A stretch of DNA of 64,000 bases from Bacillota bacterium (GTDB lineage: Bacteria; Bacillota; UBA4882; UBA8346): positions 151,231 through 215,230 of the forward strand of contig JAEZFP010000055.1 of assembly GCA_023417475.1 (NCBI GenBank), read 5' to 3'. The notes beneath the pieces are model-generated. The model was not told where the DNA came from. It was given only the letters and a program-made list of their open reading frames with translations, and made no database searches. Below, one piece after another: positions 43,956 to 53,380 of the stretch (positions within the stretch are counted from its first letter, which is position 1; the number at the start of each line of letters is the position of its first letter). The translations under genes were made by a program, and so were the position numbers.

Positions 43956-46900
43956 ATGCTAAAGGATGGCTGCTGCTATCTAAGTTTGGATGGGCAATGG
44001 ATAATTGAAGGCATGGACCCTGAAGCCGGTCTCATGCGCAAGGCTTATGAGACCGGCTACCAGCCGCAAGAGCCGGTGACGGCCGAAGTTCCCTGTATTG
44101 TCCAGAATGCGCTGTTTCAAGCGGGGAAGATTCCCGATCCCTATTTTGAAACGAATAATGAACAGTTGTTATGGATCGAAGAGCGGGAATGGTGGTTCTT
44201 CAAAGAGTTTACCGCGCCGGTCGAACCACCGGGGCAACAATATCACCTAATCTTCGAAGGCCTTACGTACCGGGCGAATATATGGCTGAACGGTGTATCC
44301 ATCGGTAATGTGGCGGGAATGTTTCTTGAGCATCAACTGGATGTGACTCATTTGATCAAACCCGGCCAAACAAACTTTCTTTCCTTACGTTGCCGTCCGC
44401 TGGAGGGTTCCAGCGAAGACCGGCCCGGCGGGAAGGTGAAACGGGGTTTGGTCCGTTCCTCGGGAGTCGTGGCGCCGTTTACATATTGGTGGAACTGGTC
44501 GCCGCACATGGTGCCGGTGGGAATTTGGAAATCGGTTTGGTTGCGAATTAGCGGCGGTGTCGTCTTTGATAAACCGTGCGTCCGCACGACGATTGAATGG
44601 GATGAATGTCAGGAAGCGGCCAAGGCCGACGTTACCACAACCATTCAGCTGACATCCAGCACCCAGCGGTCCAATCCGGTGCGGATTCGTGGGCGGATTA
44701 CCGGCGTCGACTTTGCGATGCCGGAAGTGACAATTGATGAGAGTTTCACCTTGGCACCGGGAGTCAATGAGATCACGGTTAAGTCGGCGCTTGAGCGTCC
44801 CCGGTTGTGGTGGCCCAACGGACTCGGAGATCACCCGTTGTACCGGATTGAGCTGATGGTCATTGACGCCGACGGGATAATCATGGACCGGACCGGCACC
44901 GAATTTGGCATCCGCGAAGTGGTGATGCTTCATAATCAAGACGATCTTTGGGTTCAGGCGATTCACGGCCAGAGCAACCGGTTGTGGTCGATCGTCGGGA
45001 ATCCATACCCATGGACTTTCTCCGTCAATAAAAAGAAGGTGTTTATCCGGGGCACCAACTGGCTGCCCGTGGATAACCTGTTCCGTTTCACTGAGGAACG
45101 TTACAAGCTTTTTCTTGACCAGATCGAAGCGGCCAACTTGAACATGTTGCGGGTTTGGGCCGGCGGTATCCAGGAAACGGAGACGTTCTATCGGCTCTGC
45201 GACCGGAAAGGCATTTTAACCTGGTCGGAATTTTGGCTCTCTTGCGCCAGTTATCCGGTGATGCCCCACGATCTGTTTCTACAATGCGCGATTAACGCCA
45301 TCAAGTGTATCCGCAATCATCCCAGCATGGTGCTGTGGAGCGGTGGCAACGAGTACAATCCGGACGAGCCGGAAAACAAAGAACTGGTTGATAAATTAGC
45401 CGCCGTTTGCCGGGAGTATGATCCGACCCGGCCGTTCCGGCGGGGATCGCCTTATAAGGGCGACCGTCATGGCGGTCTCTTGATGTTGCCGACCCGGACC
45501 TCCAACAAATATAACGGCGATATTTTGAACGGTGACGCCCGCTTGGTCTTGTACCGCGCCGAGGTTGCCGTAATGCGCAGCGCGCCGATGCTGGAAAGTA
45601 TCCGCAAATTCATTGGCGAAGACAAGATTTGGCCGATCGACCGTCAGACTTGGCAATATCATCATGCCGTTATCGGCGAACAAGAACGGGACGCCCGGGA
45701 GTACGGCGGCTTGGACGATATTGAACATTGGATCCTGGCGACGCAAATCGCCCATGGCCAATGTCACCGCCATAACTTGGAATACTGCCGTCAGACCAAA
45801 TACTGGAGTTCCGGTTGCCTGCAATGGCAGATCAACGGCAGTTGGCCGGCGTTTCACCGGGAGTTGATCGATTGGTACGGGGTTCCGAAAGCAGCGTTTT
45901 ACATGTATAAGCGGGCGGCGCAGGACAACGTGGTTGTCGCCGATATGGAGAAATATACGTTTGACGGGAATGAACTTTTCAACCCTACCATTTACGCCAT
46001 TACCGACCGGCAGTTACGTCTGGGCGAAGTGCAGGTGAAAGCGGTTATCTACGATTTGGCGATGAACCCTCTTTATGATCGGGAAACGACTGTAACGGTG
46101 GAAGCGGACAGCTCGGTCAGGGTTTTCCAAGTCGATTGGCAAATCCCTCCCGACGATTTACGGAAAATTTTCTTCCTTCATTTAGAAATGCGCCAGGCCG
46201 AGGAGCTGTTGGCTGAAAATTTGTATTGGATTGGAACTTCGGGTTACGCCCGTCCCGAAAAGCTGTTGAATCTTAACGGTTACTGGGAGTTTCAAGTTGG
46301 CAAAACCAAAAATGATTTGCATTGGCAGCAGACCATTATGCCGGCCTATTGGAGCAAACCGCCGGCGGCGCCGCCGGAAGGGGAGTCGGTTTTTTATCTG
46401 AAAAAGGTAACGGTTCCCGCAACCTGGCAAGGCACTCAACTGGAAGTATTCTGTGCCGGATTTGAAGGCAATGACGAAGTCTATTTCAATGGAGTCAAGA
46501 TTGGAGCGACCACCGAGGAACTGACGGTGCAACTGGGCACCGACGATCTGCTCTTCACCGAAAAGTGGGCGGAACGGGTGGCCCGGGAACAAGGTGATTC
46601 GTCGCAATCTCCGGTTCCGGAAGTAGCTCAGTCCGGAGCCAAAGGGGACCGTCAGAATATCCGGATCAGCTCCGATCCGTTTATTGTCCCGAATCTGATC
46701 AAACGGTTCTACCTAATCCCCAAGGAATTAATCGGTTGGGGCAAAGAGAACGAATTGGAAGTGCGGCTCCATGGCGAAAATGCCACGGGTATCTCCGAAC
46801 CGGTTTATATCCGCGAGGCTTCCACCCATGAACAACAACGCGCGGTGATTGATTTCGATAATGACCGGAACTATTTGGCCGAGCTACGGAACCTCCCTGC

Positions 46901-47222
46901 CGTGGACCTGGACGGAGCGGTCTTTCATGAGATCACCGAGATTCCGGCCGGGGAATCCCGGCCGGTGTTAATCAAACTCCGCAACCGGAGCGACCGGATG
47001 GCTTTTTACGCCGGCCTCAAAGTGAATGGGATTGACGAGGCAACCACCCAAATTTACAACGATAACTGGTTCTGGGTATTACCCCACACGGAGAAGCGGA
47101 TCTGGGTTCAATTGATTAACAATAAAAAAGCGCAAGGGGTTTTTCAAGCCCAATTTGCGATTAGCGGTTGGAATGTTGTCAAGAAACCGCTTGGCAACGA
47201 ATTTACAGTGATATTAAAGTAA
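43956..47222 (+). CDS. glycoside hydrolase family 2, beta-mannosidase-like
   Basis: A 1088-residue enzyme. In order: a jelly-roll sugar-binding domain (about residues 5-195), an immunoglobulin-like domain (about 205-330), a TIM barrel with the acid/base Glu466 in WSGGNEYNPDE and the nucleophile Glu536 in RAEVAVMRSAP followed by ESIRKFIGEDKIWP, then further beta domains. From about 755 there is a second GH2-type jelly roll (LLNLNGYWEFQVG, EVYFNGVKIG), which is unusual. No signal peptide; it acts on imported oligosaccharides, most likely releasing mannose. ATG follows GAAAGGAG. Confidence 0.85.
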   Translation: MLKDGCCYLSLDGQWIIEGMDPEAGLMRKAYETGYQPQEPVTAEVPCIVQNALFQAGKIPDPYFETNNEQLLWIEEREWWFFKEFTAPVEPPGQQYHLIFEGLTYRANIWLNGVSIGNVAGMFLEHQLDVTHLIKPGQTNFLSLRCRPLEGSSEDRPGGKVKRGLVRSSGVVAPFTYWWNWSPHMVPVGIWKSVWLRISGGVVFDKPCVRTTIEWDECQEAAKADVTTTIQLTSSTQRSNPVRIRGRITGVDFAMPEVTIDESFTLAPGVNEITVKSALERPRLWWPNGLGDHPLYRIELMVIDADGIIMDRTGTEFGIREVVMLHNQDDLWVQAIHGQSNRLWSIVGNPYPWTFSVNKKKVFIRGTNWLPVDNLFRFTEERYKLFLDQIEAANLNMLRVWAGGIQETETFYRLCDRKGILTWSEFWLSCASYPVMPHDLFLQCAINAIKCIRNHPSMVLWSGGNEYNPDEPENKELVDKLAAVCREYDPTRPFRRGSPYKGDRHGGLLMLPTRTSNKYNGDILNGDARLVLYRAEVAVMRSAPMLESIRKFIGEDKIWPIDRQTWQYHHAVIGEQERDAREYGGLDDIEHWILATQIAHGQCHRHNLEYCRQTKYWSSGCLQWQINGSWPAFHRELIDWYGVPKAAFYMYKRAAQDNVVVADMEKYTFDGNELFNPTIYAITDRQLRLGEVQVKAVIYDLAMNPLYDRETTVTVEADSSVRVFQVDWQIPPDDLRKIFFLHLEMRQAEELLAENLYWIGTSGYARPEKLLNLNGYWEFQVGKTKNDLHWQQTIMPAYWSKPPAAPPEGESVFYLKKVTVPATWQGTQLEVFCAGFEGNDEVYFNGVKIGATTEELTVQLGTDDLLFTEKWAERVAREQGDSSQSPVPEVAQSGAKGDRQNIRISSDPFIVPNLIKRFYLIPKELIGWGKENELEVRLHGENATGISEPVYIREASTHEQQRAVIDFDNDRNYLAELRNLPAVDLDGAVFHEITEIPAGESRPVLIKLRNRSDRMAFYAGLKVNGIDEATTQIYNDNWFWVLPHTEKRIWVQLINNKKAQGVFQAQFAISGWNVVKKPLGNEFTVILK

Positions 47223-47309
47223 GCGTTTCTACCGTTTTCCGGAGACGCTTGGCAGTGTGAAAATTTGATTGGTAACGCTGCAAAAACGAGTAAAACAGAT
47301 GGGAGATGG

Positions 47310-49253
47310 ATGGCGATGACGAGTTTGGCGGCGATGAATGCCATCTTGAATCGGGAATTTGATTCACTCGAAGCATTACTCCGCTTTTATCGGCAGGAGC
47401 TTCCCCGCCGGACTGCCGGATACCACCAGGAAGAAGTGGGGCCGGTGATGCATCATGACAAACCGGGTGAAGCCGACCGTTTTGTGGCGAAACAGTTTCA
47501 TCTCGGTGAATCGACCATGGATATGTCGACCGGATTGGACTGGTATGCCACTCCCACCGGCGACCTGGAATGGAACGGCGGCTTGGTGCGGCACGGGTAC
47601 TTCATGTTGTTGGCCAAACGTTACCGCGAGACGGGCGACGAACGGTACGCCGAGACGATCATTGAACATCTGTTGGACTATATTCAACGGGTGCCGCCGT
47701 TTGAACCGGAAGGCCGGCCGTATTTGGAGTATAAAAAATCGACCTGGCGTCCCTTTGAAGTCGCCGGGCGGGCTGCCGAAACCTGGCCCGAAGCGCTGGC
47801 GCAGATCATCACCAGTCCATCCCTGACTCCGGAAGGCTGGGCGACCATTTTATATTCCATTCACGAACACGGTTGTTTTCTGGCCAAATACCATTGGCGG
47901 ACCGGCAATCACGCTTGTCTGGAGACGGCAGCCCTGGGTCTTTTGGGGATTTTTTACGCGGAATTTAAAGAAGCTGAGGTCTGGCGGCGGTACGCGGTGG
48001 ATTTTTTGATGCGGATGTGGCCGGAGCAGTTTCACCGGGACGGCTACACCAAAGAAATGTCCGGCGGGTATCATTGGGTGGCGTTGCGAAGTTTTTTCAG
48101 TTTTTATGAAGCGGCGACGCGCAACGGTTACGCCGATTTGTTTCCCGGCGAGTATCTGGAACGATTGCGTTTGAGCGCCCGTGCCGAACTACTGCAGGCC
48201 AAACCGGATTTTACGGTGCCGATTACCAATGATTCCAATACCCAAATCAATCGTCGGGAGCAGTTGGAACGAATCGCCGCTACTCTCGATTTGCCTGAGG
48301 TGGTTTACGTTCTGTCCGCAGGTGCGGAGGGGTCGCCCCCGCCCGCCTCTTACTTTTTTCCGGAAGCCCGGGTCGGCATCATGCGCAGCGATTGGAGTCA
48401 AAATACGCGGTATCTCTTTTTTGACATGGGTCGTTGGGGCGATAATCACATGAACGAGGACCAGCTCAATATCGAAGTATCGGCCTATGGCCGGAAGTTC
48501 CTGGTCAACTCGGGACGGTGGCGCTACACCACCAGTCCGGATGCGCCGTGGATGACCCAAGCCAAGTATTTTAAAACCACCGCCGCTTATAACAGTGTAT
48601 TGGTTAACGGGTACAACCAAATTCCCGGCGACGCCCAAGGCGAAATGGTCATTGCCGAAAAATTTGATTATGCCAAAGGGGTTTTTTCCGCCGGTTACGG
48701 AATCGAGGCGACGCAAGCCGATGAACGTCGGTTGCGGGAGAAAGGGGTCGGCCATAACCATGTTTGCCTGATTAATGAGGTTCTTCATCAACGGGAAGTG
48801 TTTTTTGTCAAACCCGACTTTTGGGTGGTCCGGGATACGTTGCAGGGAGCCGAGTTGCAGCAGGCCGAGCAGATCTGGCATTTTTATGACGGAAACCTGA
48901 CCGTCGTTCCCGACAGGAATGGGATGATGACGCAGTTTGACGATGCCAATCTAATCATTATCAGCCATGGCGGAGACCTCACCGAGCTTATGAAGTATGA
49001 AGGATCGCAAGAATCGTTCCGGGGTTGGCATTGCCCTTATTACGACCAGTTGCGTCCGGCGCCGGAGCTGGCCTATACCCGGCGGGGCAATGGCAAAATC
49101 GTCTATGATACGTTAATCTTTCCCGTGCCCGGTCCCGTCCGGACCATCCCGGATTTTGAAGTAACCGCCCATGGATACCGGGTTGCGTTTCAAAGCCGGA
49201 ATTGGGAAATTATTGCCCCTTGCCAAGGAATATGGCAGCTGCAGTTGAAATAG
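47310..49253 (+). CDS. intracellular heparinase II/III-like oligo-uronide lyase
   Basis: A 647-residue protein with an alpha-toroid domain (about residues 80-320, including GNHACLETAALGLLG and KEMSGGYHWVALRSFF) and a heparinase II/III beta domain (about 350-645, with NHMNEDQLNIEVSAYGRKF). There is no signal peptide, so it probably splits oligo-uronides inside the cell, complementing the secreted lyase at 41231. ATG 47310 and ATG 47316 are both reasonable given GGGAG at 47301. The GH2 gene precedes it by 87 bases without a terminator. Confidence 0.78.
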   Translation: MAMTSLAAMNAILNREFDSLEALLRFYRQELPRRTAGYHQEEVGPVMHHDKPGEADRFVAKQFHLGESTMDMSTGLDWYATPTGDLEWNGGLVRHGYFMLLAKRYRETGDERYAETIIEHLLDYIQRVPPFEPEGRPYLEYKKSTWRPFEVAGRAAETWPEALAQIITSPSLTPEGWATILYSIHEHGCFLAKYHWRTGNHACLETAALGLLGIFYAEFKEAEVWRRYAVDFLMRMWPEQFHRDGYTKEMSGGYHWVALRSFFSFYEAATRNGYADLFPGEYLERLRLSARAELLQAKPDFTVPITNDSNTQINRREQLERIAATLDLPEVVYVLSAGAEGSPPPASYFFPEARVGIMRSDWSQNTRYLFFDMGRWGDNHMNEDQLNIEVSAYGRKFLVNSGRWRYTTSPDAPWMTQAKYFKTTAAYNSVLVNGYNQIPGDAQGEMVIAEKFDYAKGVFSAGYGIEATQADERRLREKGVGHNHVCLINEVLHQREVFFVKPDFWVVRDTLQGAELQQAEQIWHFYDGNLTVVPDRNGMMTQFDDANLIIISHGGDLTELMKYEGSQESFRGWHCPYYDQLRPAPELAYTRRGNGKIVYDTLIFPVPGPVRTIPDFEVTAHGYRVAFQSRNWEIIAPCQGIWQLQLK

Positions 49254-49333
49254 GCAATCCAAAAGTAACCCACAGGCATGGTCATGGCGTTGGATCGTAA
49301 CGTTAATTTTCCGACAACGAAAGGATGAGCAAT

Positions 49334-50089
49334 ATGAGTCAGAAGGTATTACTGATCACCGGAGCGACCGGTGGAATCGGAGTCGAAGCTTGCAAGGTTT
49401 TTGGCCGGAACGGTTATGCGATCGCCTTCAATGACTACAATCAGGCGAAAGGCGCCGCGGTACTGGCTGAATTAAACGGGTTGGGGATCAAGGCTGCCTT
49501 TTATCATGGGGATGCCACCGATGAGCGGTTTGTCAAGGAGATGGTTGCCCAAGTTATCGCCGGGTTTGGCCGGATGGATGTGTTGATCAATAATGTTGGC
49601 GGATTAGGCGGCCGTAGCCCGGTTGAAGAGATGACCAGCGATTTTTATCATAAGGTCATGGACCTTAACCTGACCAGTGTCTTTTATGCCACCCGCGCTT
49701 GTACGCCATATTTGAAACAAACCGGACAGGCGGGAGGGAACGCTGCGATTATCAATGTAACCTCGATTGCCGCTTATAACGGTGGTGGACCGGGCGCGTC
49801 AATCTACGCCGTCGCTAAAGCCGGGGTGTTGGCGTTCACCAAGGGCTTGGCGAAGGAGTTGATTCCTTTTGGCATCCGGGTTAACGCCGTTTCGCCCGGC
49901 ACCATTGACACGCCGTTTCATGCGGCGACCGCGCCGGAGATCATTGAGACCTGGCGGAAAGGGATACCGGCCCAACGGTTGGGCAAACCCGAGGAAGTCG
50001 CCAACGGAATGTACTTTTTAGCTTCGGAACAAGCGTCGTATATCGTCGGCGAAGTGATTCAGATCAACGGTGGTCAAATGATGGATTGA
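49334..50089 (+). CDS. short-chain dehydrogenase/reductase
   Basis: A 251-residue SDR. The cofactor motif TGATGGIGVEA, the NNVGG segment, the catalytic Ser in VTSIAAYNGG and the YAVAK pair are complete. Within this uronate cluster it may reduce or oxidise a keto-uronate intermediate, for example as KduD-type 2-dehydro-3-deoxygluconate dehydrogenase or a fructuronate/DEH reductase; specificity is not visible. ATG 49334 is favoured by GAAAGG nine bases upstream over the ATG at 49325. Confidence 0.85.
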   Translation: MSQKVLLITGATGGIGVEACKVFGRNGYAIAFNDYNQAKGAAVLAELNGLGIKAAFYHGDATDERFVKEMVAQVIAGFGRMDVLINNVGGLGGRSPVEEMTSDFYHKVMDLNLTSVFYATRACTPYLKQTGQAGGNAAIINVTSIAAYNGGGPGASIYAVAKAGVLAFTKGLAKELIPFGIRVNAVSPGTIDTPFHAATAPEIIETWRKGIPAQRLGKPEEVANGMYFLASEQASYIVGEVIQINGGQMMD

Positions 50090-50130
50090 AGTGCTTCAAG
50101 ATTCCTTACTTAAAGGGGGGGATGCGACGT

Positions 50131-50778
50131 ATGAATGAGGTTCAAAAATGGTTCGACCGGAACAAAGCGGAACGTACCGCCGCAACTTTAACGCAAGCGG
50201 GTTATCAGGTTTATTTGGTCGATGATCTGACGGCCGCCAAGGCCAGAGTGTTGGAGTTGATTCCCGAGGGGTCAAGCATTACTTTGGGAGGTTCCGCCGT
50301 CATTGACGCCATGGAGTTACTGCCGATCTTCCGTTCGGATCGGTTCCGGCTGTTTGACCGGTATCAAAAATTACCGTTTATTCCAGACCGGGTCGAAATC
50401 ATGCGCCAAGGGATGCTGGCCGATTACTTGATTACAGGCTGTAACGCCATTACCGCCGCCGGGGAGCTGGTGAACCGCGACTGTACCGGCAACCGGGTGG
50501 CGGGGATGATCTTCGGTCCCCGGAATGTAATTATGGTCGCGGGAGTAAACAAAGTCGTCAACAATCTCGACGAAGCCTTCCGGCGTTTGCGCGAAGTGGC
50601 CGCTCCGATGAACGCCAAACGGTTGGGGAGTCATCAGACCCTCTGTTTGGAGAGCGGGGTGTGCGGCGATTGCGACGCCAAGGACCGGTTGTGCAATTAT
50701 ACGACGGTTATTCATAACGGTCGCAAATTCCCGGGCCGGATCAATATTGTTTTGATTGCCGACCGGGTCGGGCATTGA
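50131..50778 (+). CDS. LUD-domain protein (LutC/YkgG-like)
   Basis: A 215-residue protein of the LUD superfamily: GSSITLGGSAVIDAMELLP and the later NKVVNNLDEAFRRLREVAAP are typical. The C-terminal part has four close cysteines (CLESGVCGDCDAKDRLC) that could bind metal or an Fe-S cluster. Relatives take part in lactate oxidation with LutA and LutB, but neither is present here, so its role in uronate metabolism is unknown. ATG 50131 is spaced about ten bases from GGGGGG. Confidence 0.75.
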   Translation: MNEVQKWFDRNKAERTAATLTQAGYQVYLVDDLTAAKARVLELIPEGSSITLGGSAVIDAMELLPIFRSDRFRLFDRYQKLPFIPDRVEIMRQGMLADYLITGCNAITAAGELVNRDCTGNRVAGMIFGPRNVIMVAGVNKVVNNLDEAFRRLREVAAPMNAKRLGSHQTLCLESGVCGDCDAKDRLCNYTTVIHNGRKFPGRINIVLIADRVGH

Positions 50779-50823
50779 GCGAAAGCTTACATGAAGGACG
50801 ATTCAGACACGAGGAGGTTTAGA

Positions 50824-51975
50824 ATGAGCCAGTATCTAACATTGGCCCAGCAAGAGAAGTTTACGAAAGCGGTGGAGTTCTGTTTGTCCCGCATTGACCG
50901 GATGGTGGAACAGTTGGAACCGCTGGGCAATGTCTTCCCGATTTCGACCTTGCCCGACGGGACGGTCGACGCGACCGGTAAAGGCTTATGGGGTGACGGC
51001 CATTGGGTCGGTCTGCTCTGGTTGGCCTATGAGGCGACCGGTACTGAGAAATACCTGGCATGGGCCAAAAAATGGACCGCAATGATCGAATACCGCAAAA
51101 CCGATACTTGGACCCATGATCTTGGTTTTTTGCTGGGATTATCGCATTTGAAAGGTTTCTATCATACCGGGGATCCCCATTATAAGGCGGTGGCTTTAAC
51201 CGCGGCCGATTATTATACCCGGCGGTTGAATTCTCAGATTGGAATCATTCAGTGGCACAGCACCCAAGACGACGCCACCGATAATTTTACCTCGGCGGTC
51301 GACGCCATGATGAACATCGCCCTGATGTGGTGGGCGTTTGAGGAGACTGGCGATAAGCGTTTCTATAATGTTGGGTTTAGTGAAGCGACCGGCGTCCAAC
51401 GCTTTTTCATGCGCCTGGACGGCAGCACCGCCCATCTGGTGCAGTATGATCCCCAGACCGGCAAGTTCCAGAATTGGCTGGGCGGTCAGGGATATGCTCC
51501 GGAATCGTGTTGGTCCCGCGGTTTGGCTTGGGCTGTTTACGGTTTCGCCCACGCGTACCTGATGACCGGACATGGCCCGTTCCGGACTTCCGCTTTTCAA
51601 ACCGCCGATTATTTTTTGAATCACTTGCCGGATGATCTGGTTCCGTATTGGGATTTCAACCATCCCGATATTCCCAATACCTATCGGGACAGCTCCGCGG
51701 CTTCGCCCGTCGCATCGGGACTGTTTGAGCTGGCGAAATGCACCGATGATGAAATCATCAGCGGGAAATACGAGCGAAAAGCCCTGGCTATACTGGAGTC
51801 GTTGACTGATTACTACACCACCGTCGGAACGCCGCACGCGGGATTATTATTGCATGGCGCCCAACACGTGCCGGTAGATCAGCGGATGGATAACTGTCTG
51901 ATCTGGGGTGATTACTATTACTTTGAGGGACTTCTCCGCGCCTTGGGTAAGTGGAGTAAGTGCCCGCACTTTTAA
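50824..51975 (+). CDS. unsaturated glucuronyl hydrolase, GH88 family
   Basis: A 383-residue alpha6/alpha6-barrel enzyme. Both GH88 aspartates are visible: Asp99 in THDLGFLLG and Asp160 in SAVDAMMNIALMWWA. It hydrates the 4,5-double bond left by polysaccharide lyases and releases the unsaturated uronic acid. Lacking a signal peptide, it works downstream of the lyases in the cytoplasm. ATG follows ACGAGGAGGTTTAGA, spaced seven bases. The mate of the two lyases in this operon. Confidence 0.9.
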   Translation: MSQYLTLAQQEKFTKAVEFCLSRIDRMVEQLEPLGNVFPISTLPDGTVDATGKGLWGDGHWVGLLWLAYEATGTEKYLAWAKKWTAMIEYRKTDTWTHDLGFLLGLSHLKGFYHTGDPHYKAVALTAADYYTRRLNSQIGIIQWHSTQDDATDNFTSAVDAMMNIALMWWAFEETGDKRFYNVGFSEATGVQRFFMRLDGSTAHLVQYDPQTGKFQNWLGGQGYAPESCWSRGLAWAVYGFAHAYLMTGHGPFRTSAFQTADYFLNHLPDDLVPYWDFNHPDIPNTYRDSSAASPVASGLFELAKCTDDEIISGKYERKALAILESLTDYYTTVGTPHAGLLLHGAQHVPVDQRMDNCLIWGDYYYFEGLLRALGKWSKCPHF

Positions 51976-52044
51976 GCTGGTTTAAACAAACCCGAAGGAT
52001 TCCGGGAATCCAATCAATCTTTCACGATTATGCCGGGAGGAACC

Positions 52045-53196
52045 ATGAGTTTTATCTATATCAACCAAGAGTTTGCCGAAAATCGAAAACAGTTGATTCG
52101 AAAGGGGGAAGGACGCTGGGATTTACTCCGCTATGAGTTGCGTTTCCAGGCTGAAAATGCGCTGCAAAGGGGGCCTTGGAGTGTTACGTTTTTTGACAGC
52201 CCGGTTGCGAGCGGAGATCCCCATGATTATTACAGTGAAGCCCCGTATTGGTGGCCGGATCCCAACAATCCGGACGGCCCTTATATTCGCCGTGACGGCG
52301 AGTTCCGGCTTGATCGGTTTGTGGCCCATCACCGCGCCTTCAATGATCTGGCTAGAAACATCATCTATCTGTCGTTGGCCGGATACTTTCTCGATGAAAC
52401 CAAATACCGGGATCGCGCCGTGGAGCTGTTGCGGGTATGGTTTATCGATCCGGCCACCAAAATGAATCCCCACGTCGAATACGGTGAAGCGGTCCGGAAT
52501 CTCTGTCCGGGCAAAAATTCCGGGATTATTGTCTTGCGTTGCCTGGACGAAACCATTCATGCCATGACCTATTTGGAGCAGTATCCGGAGTACCGGCCGG
52601 AATTGGATCAATTCCGGCAATGGGTTCGCGAGATGTTGCAATGGCTCACGACCAGCCGGTTGGGTCTGGCGGAACGACATTCCGGAAACAATCATGCCGC
52701 CTGGTGGGCGAATCATGTGGCGGCCTGCGCGGCATTTACCGGAGATGAACCGCAAGTGGCGTCGATGTTCGATCTTTTTCGCGCTGAATTTTTACCTGAT
52801 TTCATGGCTGCCGACGGTAGTTTGCCGCAGGAGACGGCCCGGACCCGTTCGATGCATTATTCGTTCTATTGCCTGGACGCTTTGGCGCTCCTGTGCGAAG
52901 TGGCACATTACCGCGGGGTCGATCTCTGGCGCCACACGACGGCTGACGGGAAAAACATGGAGCAGGGGATCCGTTTCATGTTACCGTTTTTGGATAATCC
53001 CTACCGTTGGAAATTCCCGCAGATCGACGGGGAAGTGCCGGATGAACGGGTCTGTTTGCAGTGGGGCGGTTTACGTTTAGGCATTGCGGATTGCGCCCGG
53101 GTGAATTGGAAGCATAGCCGGTTACGGTATTTGGTGCGCGGGCATCATCCGCTAGGCCCAACCGTGTTTTTGCCGGGTCATTTTCTAGCGGAGTAG
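52045..53196 (+). CDS. alginate-lyase-family protein (PF05426 type)
   Basis: A 383-residue alpha-barrel protein resembling the alginate lyase fold used by PL5 and PL38. Typical segments are YYSEAPYWWPDPNNPDGPYI near residue 60, SGNNHAAWWANHVAA with the catalytic Asn-His pair, and ETARTRSMHYSFY with a further Arg/Tyr pair. No signal peptide. It should cleave mannuronate- or glucuronate-containing oligomers. Start ATG 52045 with GGGAGG upstream. Last enzyme gene before the regulator. Confidence 0.8.
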   Translation: MSFIYINQEFAENRKQLIRKGEGRWDLLRYELRFQAENALQRGPWSVTFFDSPVASGDPHDYYSEAPYWWPDPNNPDGPYIRRDGEFRLDRFVAHHRAFNDLARNIIYLSLAGYFLDETKYRDRAVELLRVWFIDPATKMNPHVEYGEAVRNLCPGKNSGIIVLRCLDETIHAMTYLEQYPEYRPELDQFRQWVREMLQWLTTSRLGLAERHSGNNHAAWWANHVAACAAFTGDEPQVASMFDLFRAEFLPDFMAADGSLPQETARTRSMHYSFYCLDALALLCEVAHYRGVDLWRHTTADGKNMEQGIRFMLPFLDNPYRWKFPQIDGEVPDERVCLQWGGLRLGIADCARVNWKHSRLRYLVRGHHPLGPTVFLPGHFLAE

Positions 53197-53319
53197 TTGC
53201 AAACGCGGCGGATTGGATTACCAATTCTTCCGCCGGATACCGTAAAAGTCAACAACAAATTTTAAAAACGGCGATTTTGATGTAGGAATCAAGGAAACGG
53301 GTGTAGAAGTATCTACAAA

Positions 53320-53335
53320 GATAACACGAGTTATC
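53320..53335. promoter_or_regulatory. LacI-type operator upstream of the regulator gene
   Basis: GATAACACGAGTTATC, identical to the site at 43794, 46 bases before the regulator start. It suggests autoregulation. Confidence 0.75.
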
Positions 53336-53380
53336 ATTTGTTTCAAATTGGATATTATTAAGCTCGGATGAGGTGTGGAT

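Noticed and set aside
47216..47235. Catabolite-responsive element near AAGCGTTTCT
   Set aside because: The fixed outer bases of the cre consensus do not match.
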